Shown here: one piece after another, positions 57,359 through 64,000 of the stretch
Numbering within the stretch: the stretch's first letter is position 1
Layout of the letters: each line of letters opens with the position of its first letter
DNA from: Nitrosomonas sp.
GTDB lineage: Bacteria; Pseudomonadota; Gammaproteobacteria; Burkholderiales; Nitrosomonadaceae
Direction of reading: 5' to 3'
Length of the DNA stretch: 64,000 nucleotides
Assembly (NCBI GenBank): GCA_021582655.1
Contig: CP091135.1
Coordinates: forward strand, 1-64,000
The notes under the pieces: model-generated
What the model was told of the DNA's origin: nothing
The model's input: only the letters and a program-made list of their open reading frames with translations
The model's database searches: none
Made by a program: the position numbers and the translations under genes

Positions 57359-60300
57359 ATGTTTGAGCGCATGTTGCGGTTCTCGATCTATCAAAGCGGA
57401 TTCGTGCTGGTGGCGGTGCTGGCAATGGCCGCATTCGGCATATACAACTATCTGAAGCTGCCGATCGACGCGGTACCGGACATTACCAACGTGCAGGTGC
57501 AAATCAATACCACGGCCCCGGGCTATACGCCGCTGGAAGCCGAGCAGCGTATTACTTTTCCGATCGAGATGACGATGGCCGGCTTGCCCGGTCTTGAGTA
57601 CACCCGGTCGTTGTCGCGCTACGGCTTGTCGCAAGTCACGGTGATTTTCAGGGACGGTACCGATATCTACCTGGCGCGGCAGTTGGTCAGCCAGCGAATT
57701 CAGGACGCCAGAAGCCGGTTGCCTGCCGGGATCGTGCCGACAATGGGGCCGATTTCCACCGGCTTGGGTGAAATTTTCATGTGGACGGTGGTTGCCGAAG
57801 ATAACGCGCAAAAACCGGATGGTTCGCCGTATACCACGACCGATTTACGCGAAATCGAGGATTGGATCATCAAGCCGCGCATGCGCATGGTGAAAGGCGT
57901 CACCGAGGTTAATTCGATCGGCGGCCATGTCAAGCAATTTCATGTTACGCCTTACCCGGATAAATTGCTGGCGCACGGATTGACGCTGCAAGATCTGGTG
58001 GCGGCGTTGGAACGTAACAATCTCAACGTCGGTGCCGGTTATATCGAGAAAAGCGGCGAGCAGTATTTGGTCAGGGTACCGGGGCAAGCGGCGACGCTGA
58101 CGGAAATCGGCGAGATTATCCTGGGTGGCAGCCAGGGTGTGCCGCTACGCGTTAAGAACGTGGCCGATGTGCTGATCGGCAAGGAGTTGCGTACCGGTGC
58201 GGCAACGCAGAACGGCAGGGAGGTGGTGCTGGGCACGGCGCATATGCTGATCGGGGAAAACAGCCGGATCGTGTCGCAGGCGGCGGCGGATAAATTGACC
58301 GAGATTAATCGCAGCCTGCCTGAAGGCATCAGTGCGATTCCGGTATATAACCGCACCACGCTGGTCGACAAAACCATCAGCACCGTTTCCAATAACTTGC
58401 TGGAAGGCGCGGCGTTGGTAATCGTGGTGCTGTTCATTGCATTGGGTAATTTGCGCGCCGCGCTGATTACCGCGCTGATTATTCCTTTATCGATGCTGTT
58501 TACCGTCAGCGGGATGGTGGCGAACAATGTCAGTGCCAACTTGTTGAGCTTGGGTGCGCTGGATTTCGGCATCATTGTGGATGGGGCGGTGATTATCGTG
58601 GAAAATTGCATTCGCCGTCTTGCTTTGGAACAACAGAGGCTGGGCAGGATGTTAACCGCATCCGAACGCCTTGAAATCGTTTTTGATGCTTCCAAGGAAG
58701 TACGGCGGGCATTGCTGTTCGGACAGTTGATCATTATGGTGGTGTATTTGCCGGTGTTCGCCTTGTCCGGCGTGGAAGGCAAAATGTTTCATCCGATGGC
58801 GCTCACGGTCTTATTGGCGTTGCTGGGTGCGGTATTTTTGTCGGTGACATTTGTGCCGGCGGCGGTGGCCATGTCGTTGTCCGGTAAAATACTGGAAAAA
58901 GAAAGTGCGGCGGTGCAGTGGGCTAAAGACATTTATGCGCCTGCCTTGGACGCCGCGATGAACCATAAAGGTCTGACGATCACTTGCGCGATTGTGATCG
59001 TAACGCTTTCGTTGCTGCTGGTCACCCGTATGGGTAGCGAATTCGTGCCCAACCTGGACGAAGAGGATATCGCGTTGCACGCCATCCGCATTCCCGGCAC
59101 CAGCCTGACCACCGCGATCGACATGCAAAACGAGCTGGAAGCGACGATCAAGCAATTTCCCGAAGTCGAGCGGGTGTTTTCCAAAATCGGTACGCCTGAA
59201 ATCGCCACTGATCCGATGCCGCCCAATGTCGCCGATATTTTCATCATCATCAAGCCGCAAGCGGAATGGTCCGGCAAGTACCGCAACAAAGTGGAATTGA
59301 TCGCGGCCATCGATCAGGCGGTGAGACAAGTACCCGGTAACAATTTTGAATTCACCCAGCCGATCGAAATGCGTTTTAACGAATTATTGTCCGGGGTGCG
59401 GGCGGATGTTGCGGTGAAAGTGTTTGGCGATGATTTGGAGGTGATGCTCGGGGTGGCGGAAAGGATCGAGAAAATCATCAAAGCCGTTCCTGGTGCGGCG
59501 GACGTGCGCATCGAACAAGTAACCGGCTTGCCGGTGCTATCGATTCGGATGAACCGGGAAAGCATGGCGCGTTACGGCTTGAACGGCAGCGACGTGCAAG
59601 ATGCGATCAATATCGCCGTGGGCGGTAGAACTGCCGGCCTGGTTTTCGAAGGCGACCGCCGTTTCGAGTTGCAAGTGCGCCTGCCGGAGCAATTGCGCGG
59701 CGACATTGAAGCCCTTAGGCGCTTGCCGATCAAATTGCCGGCGTTGAGCTTGGCCACCGGTGGGCAGAATATGCCGGCAGTGCCTCCAATCGCTTATGTC
59801 GCGCTAGGTGAGGTGGCCGATCTGCAAATCACCAAAGGCCCGAATCAGGTCAGCCGCGAAAACGGCAAGCGGCGTGTGGTGGTGACCGCGAACGTGCGTG
59901 GTCGCGATATCGGTTCTTTTGTCATGGAAGCGGAAAAGCGCATCGGGCAACAAGTCAAGATGCCGACGGGATATTGGTTGGCGTGGGGCGGACAATTCGA
60001 ACAATTGATGCAGGCGGCGGATCGTTTGATGATCGTTATTCCGTTGGCGTTGGTCCTGGTGTTTTTTTTGCTATATACCATGCTCGGCAGCTTCCGCGAC
60101 AGTCTGTTGGTATTCAGTGCGGTGCCGCTGGCTGTTACCGGTGGTATCGTGGCGCTCTGGTTGCGCGATATTCCGTTGTCGATTTCCGCCGGTGTCGGGT
60201 TTATCGCCATGTCAGGCGTGGCGGTGCTGGACGGCCTGGTGTTGTTGTCCTTTATTCGCGATCTGCGGCAGCAGGGGTTGCCGCTTGATCAGGCGATCCG

Positions 60301-60517
60301 AGCCGGATCGTTGCTGCGGCTTCGCCCGGTACTGATCACCACGTGGGTCGAATCGCTCGGATTCCTGCCGATGGCGCTGAGCACCACCACCGGTGCCGAA
60401 GTGCAACGCACGCTGGCAACGGTAATGATCGGCAGCACGTTATCGCAATCGTTGCTGTCCTTGTTGGTGGTACCGGTGCTATATCAATTGGTGCACCGGA
60501 AGCATGCGGGGAAATAA
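57359..60517 (+). CDS. czcA: Heavy-metal efflux RND pump, CzcA-type
   Basis: A 1052-residue HME-RND transporter with the usual duplicated layout of twelve helices and two large periplasmic loops. TM4 contains DFGIIVDGAVIIVEN, with the D-x5-D-x6-E proton-relay pattern of CzcA (Co/Zn/Cd), rather than the CusA version. It has FPIEMTMAGLPGLEYTRSLSRYGLSQVTVIF near the N-terminus. The ATG at 57359 follows GGGAGAGAA. The stop codon TAA (60515-60517) lies inside repeat copy F, so the last residues were set by that insertion. Metal choice within Zn/Cd/Co/Ni is not certain. Confidence 0.92.
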   Translation: MFERMLRFSIYQSGFVLVAVLAMAAFGIYNYLKLPIDAVPDITNVQVQINTTAPGYTPLEAEQRITFPIEMTMAGLPGLEYTRSLSRYGLSQVTVIFRDGTDIYLARQLVSQRIQDARSRLPAGIVPTMGPISTGLGEIFMWTVVAEDNAQKPDGSPYTTTDLREIEDWIIKPRMRMVKGVTEVNSIGGHVKQFHVTPYPDKLLAHGLTLQDLVAALERNNLNVGAGYIEKSGEQYLVRVPGQAATLTEIGEIILGGSQGVPLRVKNVADVLIGKELRTGAATQNGREVVLGTAHMLIGENSRIVSQAAADKLTEINRSLPEGISAIPVYNRTTLVDKTISTVSNNLLEGAALVIVVLFIALGNLRAALITALIIPLSMLFTVSGMVANNVSANLLSLGALDFGIIVDGAVIIVENCIRRLALEQQRLGRMLTASERLEIVFDASKEVRRALLFGQLIIMVVYLPVFALSGVEGKMFHPMALTVLLALLGAVFLSVTFVPAAVAMSLSGKILEKESAAVQWAKDIYAPALDAAMNHKGLTITCAIVIVTLSLLLVTRMGSEFVPNLDEEDIALHAIRIPGTSLTTAIDMQNELEATIKQFPEVERVFSKIGTPEIATDPMPPNVADIFIIIKPQAEWSGKYRNKVELIAAIDQAVRQVPGNNFEFTQPIEMRFNELLSGVRADVAVKVFGDDLEVMLGVAERIEKIIKAVPGAADVRIEQVTGLPVLSIRMNRESMARYGLNGSDVQDAINIAVGGRTAGLVFEGDRRFELQVRLPEQLRGDIEALRRLPIKLPALSLATGGQNMPAVPPIAYVALGEVADLQITKGPNQVSRENGKRRVVVTANVRGRDIGSFVMEAEKRIGQQVKMPTGYWLAWGGQFEQLMQAADRLMIVIPLALVLVFFLLYTMLGSFRDSLLVFSAVPLAVTGGIVALWLRDIPLSISAGVGFIAMSGVAVLDGLVLLSFIRDLRQQGLPLDQAIRAGSLLRLRPVLITTWVESLGFLPMALSTTTGAEVQRTLATVMIGSTLSQSLLSLLVVPVLYQLVHRKHAGK

Positions 60518-60635
60518 ATGGATCGGCTGTACATGCGTATCGCTTCGTTGCGGGGGAAGCGAGCGACCCTCCGCCCGCCGTCTTGTCGATAAATCCCCGT
60601 GCGTTTCGTGCTTCACCCTTAAGCAGTATTTTCTT
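60510..60635 (+). repeat. Dispersed MITE-like element, copy F
   Basis: A copy of about 126 bp: left end GGAAATAAATGGATCGGCTGTAC, interior CGTATCGCTTCGTTGCG and CCGTGCGTTTCGTGCTTCACC, right end TTAAGCAGTATTTTC. It begins inside the last codons of czcA and supplies the stop codon. Confidence 0.7.
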
Positions 60636-60895
60636 AACATGGCGAATCCGTGTTGTGAAAAAGAAACAGCCCGGTTAACCGGTTGTTGAGAATAACCTGC
60701 ATTGCTGTCGCAATGCTAAAAGCGGGTTTGTTCATTACTTAATATGTTGTTTAAGATAATCAAATAACCTATTGAAATTAATATTTAATAGCATTGATAT
60801 GGTTATTGGGCCGGCTGTGGTAAAAATCACAGCTTTTTTGCTGTTGAAATGTAACACTGGCACCATGTTCGTGTTTGTTAACGGTGAATTAAAAC
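60636..60895. other. Intergenic region downstream of czcA
   Basis: AT-rich sequence with a weak terminator at 60814-60839 and no other feature. Confidence 0.4.
60814..60839 (+). terminator. Probable weak Rho-independent terminator
   Basis: GCTGTG (60814-60819) pairs with CACAGC (60828-60833), followed by six T residues. The stem is short but the T run is good. It lies about 300 bp after czcA and 60 bp before the next gene. Confidence 0.5.
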
Positions 60896-61240
60896 ATGAA
60901 GCGCTTAAGATTTCTACTTGTTGGTGAATTTCTGCAGAAGAAACATCAACTAACCGCGACAGTGCATATCAGTATCGAATTCAGGTTTAAAAAAACCGGC
61001 GAGAATGTGACTAAGCAATTGGGTATATTCGAATCGGATGTCAATGGTTATGTTTCGTTCGAGTTATTTAAATTTCTGCCGGAAGCGAAAGATATCGAAC
61101 TGCGGCACTTGTGGTTGACCATTGAGGGTGATCACGAGGTGAGACGTGACGTGCTTGATCAATATCTGACATCCCAGGAAACGAATCTACTGTTGATACA
61201 TGTGCCGCATTCCGTTTGGCGTACGGAGTGTGCAATCTGA
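60896..61240 (+). CDS. Hypothetical protein
   Basis: A 114-residue product that starts MKRLRFLLVGEFLQKKHQLTATV. It has alternating hydrophobic strands (ISIEFRFKK, LLLIHVPHSVW) and a charged middle. No signal peptide or motif is recognised. The ribosome site is weak. The reading frame and residue composition look protein-like, but nothing names a function. It is convergent with dacB. Confidence 0.45.
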   Translation: MKRLRFLLVGEFLQKKHQLTATVHISIEFRFKKTGENVTKQLGIFESDVNGYVSFELFKFLPEAKDIELRHLWLTIEGDHEVRRDVLDQYLTSQETNLLLIHVPHSVWRTECAI

Positions 61241-61350
61241 GGATAGTGGGTATTTTTTGCCTGACCGGTTCAACCGGCATAAGGTGTTGATGTATGCATA
61301 CCGGTCGCGGCAGCATGCGGATCATTTTTCAACGGTCGGCTGGGTCTGGT

Positions 61351-62790
61351 TTACGGACGTTGATGAATCCACGCGACCAATGCATCCATGGCCGCGCGCG
61401 ATTGTGCGGCGAGTTCATGGTTGGCGAAAAATACCACAATCGTGCGCCTGCCTTTTTGGTCCAGCAGATAGCCTGCCAAAGCGCGCACATCGTTTAATGC
61501 GCCTGTCTTCATGTGTGCCGAACCTTTAACCGGTGTACTGGTGAAACGATGCGTCAGTGTGCCGTCGATTGCGGCGATCGGTAATGAGGACATAAATTCC
61601 GGCATTACCGGGCTGTCGAAAGCGGTCAACAGCAATTTTCCCATGTGTCGTGCGCTGATGCGCTCAGTGCGTGATAATCCGGAGCCGTTTTCCAGCACCA
61701 GTTCCGGAAAATCGAGCTGTTTGTCGGCCAGCCATTGTCTGATCGCTATTTCCGACTTGATCAGAGTTGCCGGTGCGCTATCGGTTATCGCATTGCCAGT
61801 ACCCAGCGCCAAATACAATTGGCGTGCGGCAATATTATTACTGAATTTGTTGATGCCGCGCACAATCTCGGTCAGAGTTGGCGAGTGGTGGGTTGTCAGC
61901 AGCGTCGAGTGCTGCGGGACTTTGCCGGCCGCCACATTACCGGTAAGCTTTCCGCCTTGTTGTTCCCAGAAATGCTTAAACAAATCATAGATGTAATCTG
62001 ATCCGGCTTGCAGGCTGAGCGTATGCGATTGCGTGCCGCAGCGGCGGGAGTAATCACCCTTCAACGTCAGGATAAATTGATTGCGCGGTGTTTCGCCGGT
62101 TACGGTATCAATGGTCAGGCGATTACGCCAATCACCGCATTCGCCTGATGTGAGTTGCAGCAGATTACGGATTTGTATTGCGCCCGGTAGTGGGTCGATG
62201 ACGACACGAACCGCGTTTTTCTCTGGCTGGGGAAACAGCAAAACCGTGGATGCGCGGTAATTGACCAATATCGCTTCGGGTAGCACGTTGTAAGTGCGAT
62301 AAGGTTGGCCGTCAAACACACCGGGATCGCCGCCGGGAATAGCGTAATGCGAATTGTCCAGCACCAAATCGCCTTGTATTTCGGTTAATCCGGTTTGATG
62401 CAACCGACGGATCAACAACCAGAAGTTTTCCAAATTTAATTGAGGATCCCCGTATCCCTTGATGATCAGATCGCCCTGCAAGGTGCCGTCAATCACCTTG
62501 CCACCGGCATAGATTTCGGTCGGCCAGGTGAACGCGGGACCTAGTAATTCCAGTCCTGCATAGGTGGTGAGCAATTTCATTGCCGAAGCGGGATTCATGC
62601 CGGTATCGGCGTTTACCGCGAGCAGTGGCCTGAGTGCGCCGACTTGATGAACATACACGCCGATAGCTGTTTCTGGAATGGCCGATTGCAGCAGCTGTCG
62701 TTTGACCGCAGCCGGAAGTTCGTGTGCGGCAGCTGCTGTGGACAGCATCAATAAAACCGGCAATAACGGATAAATAGCGAAGTGTGCCAT
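61351..62790 (-). CDS. dacB: D-alanyl-D-alanine carboxypeptidase/endopeptidase (PBP4, DacB)
   Basis: A 479-residue S13-family penicillin-binding protein. The signal peptide ends near TAAAAHELP. The active-site motifs are in order: SxxK as SAMK (NPASAMKLLT, near residue 65), SxN as SNN (KFSNNIAARQ) and KTG in HMKTGALNDV. The inserted domain between the first two motifs gives the typical PBP4 length. It trims or cleaves peptide cross-links of peptidoglycan in the periplasm. The start at 62790 (MAHFAIYPLL) is preferred, because the longer frame would place 40 polar residues before the signal. Confidence 0.92.
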   Translation of the reverse strand: MAHFAIYPLLPVLLMLSTAAAAHELPAAVKRQLLQSAIPETAIGVYVHQVGALRPLLAVNADTGMNPASAMKLLTTYAGLELLGPAFTWPTEIYAGGKVIDGTLQGDLIIKGYGDPQLNLENFWLLIRRLHQTGLTEIQGDLVLDNSHYAIPGGDPGVFDGQPYRTYNVLPEAILVNYRASTVLLFPQPEKNAVRVVIDPLPGAIQIRNLLQLTSGECGDWRNRLTIDTVTGETPRNQFILTLKGDYSRRCGTQSHTLSLQAGSDYIYDLFKHFWEQQGGKLTGNVAAGKVPQHSTLLTTHHSPTLTEIVRGINKFSNNIAARQLYLALGTGNAITDSAPATLIKSEIAIRQWLADKQLDFPELVLENGSGLSRTERISARHMGKLLLTAFDSPVMPEFMSSLPIAAIDGTLTHRFTSTPVKGSAHMKTGALNDVRALAGYLLDQKGRRTIVVFFANHELAAQSRAAMDALVAWIHQRP

Positions 62791-62863
62791 GCGAACGGAC
62801 AAAAACAACCGATCAGCGCTGTTTGGCGGTGTGAATATCCGCGGTGCTAAAAACAGACTCAAA

Positions 62864-63244
62864 TCAGTGCTCCGCCTGTCCGGAAGCGTAGCGGTATCCG
62901 CCGATTGCACCCACGATCAAGCCGAGCGGTGCGGCGATAAAAATACCGATCAGCGGTGCTTGATTGGTTTCCTTGGCGAAAATCATCAGTCCCCAGAATC
63001 CCGCGGTAAAGCAAAGCGCACCCAGAATCAGGGCGCCGCCGCTAATGGCAAGATAAACACTCGGCCGGGCGCCTGCCGCCAGTTGCCAGGCGAACCTTGC
63101 GGCAGTTGCCGCGCATAGGATGGATAAGCCCAAGCCAAGCCAGGCAGGCAGGGTGGCCGTAATGGCGAGAATGGTGTGGACAAAGGCCAGTACGATTAAA
63201 AACATCAGCAATGTAAAAAACGGTTTTAGCAAGCGCATCATCAT
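62864..63244 (-). CDS. Small four-helix membrane protein
   Basis: A 126-residue protein with four hydrophobic segments: FFTLLMFLIVLAFVHTILAI, WLGLGLSILCAATAARF, YLAISGGALILGALCFTAGFWGLMIF and PLIGIFIAAPLGLIVGAIGG. The family is not recognised. It lies upstream of dacB on the same strand, 73 bp away, and could share its transcript. The start is one of three consecutive ATGs (63244, 63241, 63238). Confidence 0.7.
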   Translation of the reverse strand: MMMRLLKPFFTLLMFLIVLAFVHTILAITATLPAWLGLGLSILCAATAARFAWQLAAGARPSVYLAISGGALILGALCFTAGFWGLMIFAKETNQAPLIGIFIAAPLGLIVGAIGGYRYASGQAEH

Positions 63245-63338
63245 GGGTGTGCCGTAATCAAGTAGTCATCAAACAGTGCAGCATTGTAAACTATGTACGT
63301 TAAAACCCAATCATGCCGGTGAGCGGAGGTGCCGATTG

Positions 63339-64000
63339 ATGCAAACGATGAATAAACAACGCCGCACACTATTGCGCTGCGGTGTGGCGGGATTGGGTGT
63401 GTTTCTGGGCAATACGCTGCTACCGCCTTCGCTGTCGTTGGCTGCATTGTCCACCAGACTGTCCTTGTTCACTGAATGGCTGCCGCCGGATCAAAACGGC
63501 ATTCGCTTGCCGACCGGTTTTACGTCCCGCATCGTGGCGCAATCCGGGGACAAGCTTTTCAATTATTCGTGGCATGCCGCACCGGACGGCGGTGCGACTT
63601 TCGCTACCCCGGACGGCGGATGGATTTACGTGTCGAACAGCGAATTGAGTAACCGGAAGGGCGGAGCCGGAGCGCTTCGATTCGATGCGCGAGGCGTGCT
63701 GATCGATGCCTATCCGATTTTGCATGGTACCAGCCGCAACTGCGCCGGCGGCCATACACCCTGGCAAACCTGGTTGTCGTGTGAGGAAGTCGACCAGGGT
63801 TTGGTGTGGGAGTGCGATCCATTCGGCACGAAGGCGGCTCAAGTGAGAAAATCCCTGGGTGCATTCAAGCACGAAGCGGTAGCGGTGGATCCCCGACAAA
63901 AACACCTGTATTTGACCGAGGATGAGCCGGACGGTTGTTGGTACCGATATACCGCCCGGTCTTTCGATGCCGACGGTAATCCCGACTTGGACGACGGTTT
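63339..64000 (+). CDS. PhoX-like (DUF839) Tat-exported phosphatase, 3' truncated by window
   Basis: The frame is open from ATG 63339 to the window edge (220 codons). GGAGGT lies 9 bases upstream of the ATG. The N-terminus has a twin-arginine signal (QRRTLLRCGVAGLGVFLG). The segments WHAAPDGGATFATPDGGWIYVSNSE, NCAGGHTPWQTWLSCEE and FKHEAVAVDPRQKHLYLTEDE match DUF839/PhoX proteins. PhoX enzymes are calcium- and iron-dependent periplasmic alkaline phosphatases. The C-terminal part is not visible, so true PhoX activity cannot be judged. I saw no clear Pho box upstream. Confidence 0.8.
   Translation, partial: MQTMNKQRRTLLRCGVAGLGVFLGNTLLPPSLSLAALSTRLSLFTEWLPPDQNGIRLPTGFTSRIVAQSGDKLFNYSWHAAPDGGATFATPDGGWIYVSNSELSNRKGGAGALRFDARGVLIDAYPILHGTSRNCAGGHTPWQTWLSCEEVDQGLVWECDPFGTKAAQVRKSLGAFKHEAVAVDPRQKHLYLTEDEPDGCWYRYTARSFDADGNPDLDDG

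Noticed and set aside
63241..63338. Possible Pho box upstream of the PhoX-like gene
   Set aside because: TCATCAAACAG and nearby bases only loosely resemble the Pho motif; not enough matches to call.

Overview
The window is ordinary chromosomal DNA of a betaproteobacterium. Gene content and protein flavour point to an ammonia oxidiser of the Nitrosomonadaceae (Nitrosomonas-like). Supporting signs are abundant periplasmic c-type cytochromes, a short FtsK, formate-THF ligase, aerobic HemF and a CzcCBA efflux system. The assignment rests on general resemblance, not on a marker gene. I see no rRNA, tRNA, CRISPR array, prophage or intact insertion sequence.

Layout. 0-10 kb: rhodanese, APC permease, serralysin-like protease, PhoB, then PPK2 and a CYTH-CHAD protein (polyphosphate), an adhesin-E-like secreted protein, a degenerate-GGDEF membrane protein and an RDD protein. 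10-18.4 kb: tonB-exbB-exbD behind a Fur-box-like site, an HD-GYP phosphodiesterase, a RIO-type kinase, a dicarboxylate symporter coupled to hemF, aroC, and a broken Mut7-C RNase gene. 18.5-24.4 kb: small lipoprotein, cytochrome P450, RoxA-like diheme cytochrome and a diheme peroxidase. 24.4-34 kb: phoU, rpiA, a YdjM-like membrane protein, an unknown membrane protein, two tandem DUF3467-like proteins, ftsK, lolA, rarA. 34-40.6 kb: the least conserved part, with a secreted protein, a subtilisin-like protease whose start is out of frame beside a heptanucleotide repeat, Fic, and fhs. 40.7-52.9 kb: guaB-guaA, a DUF4124 protein, a FimV-like protein, a Tat-type PLP decarboxylase, dnaE, trhP and a histidine phosphatase. 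52.9-64 kb: an alpha/beta hydrolase, a czc operon, dacB, a small membrane protein and the start of a PhoX-like phosphatase.

Two themes go beyond routine annotation. First, a dispersed family of about 125-147 bp elements with imperfect terminal inverted repeats occurs at least six times (one copy reduced to a stub), always in the same orientation. It often sits exactly at gene ends: it supplies the stop codon of czcA and of the decarboxylase, abuts two other stop codons, and is read in frame into the N-terminus of the FimV-like protein. I do not recognise it as a named element. Second, the S8 protease has an intact signal-peptide and propeptide reading frame with no usable start. The only well-placed ATG is separated from that frame by 7-bp tandem repeats, so gain of one unit or loss of two would turn the gene on. 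This looks like phase variation in the OFF state.

Phosphate and polyphosphate genes recur across the window (phoB, ppk2, CYTH-CHAD, phoU, a PhoX-like gene), but they are not one operon.
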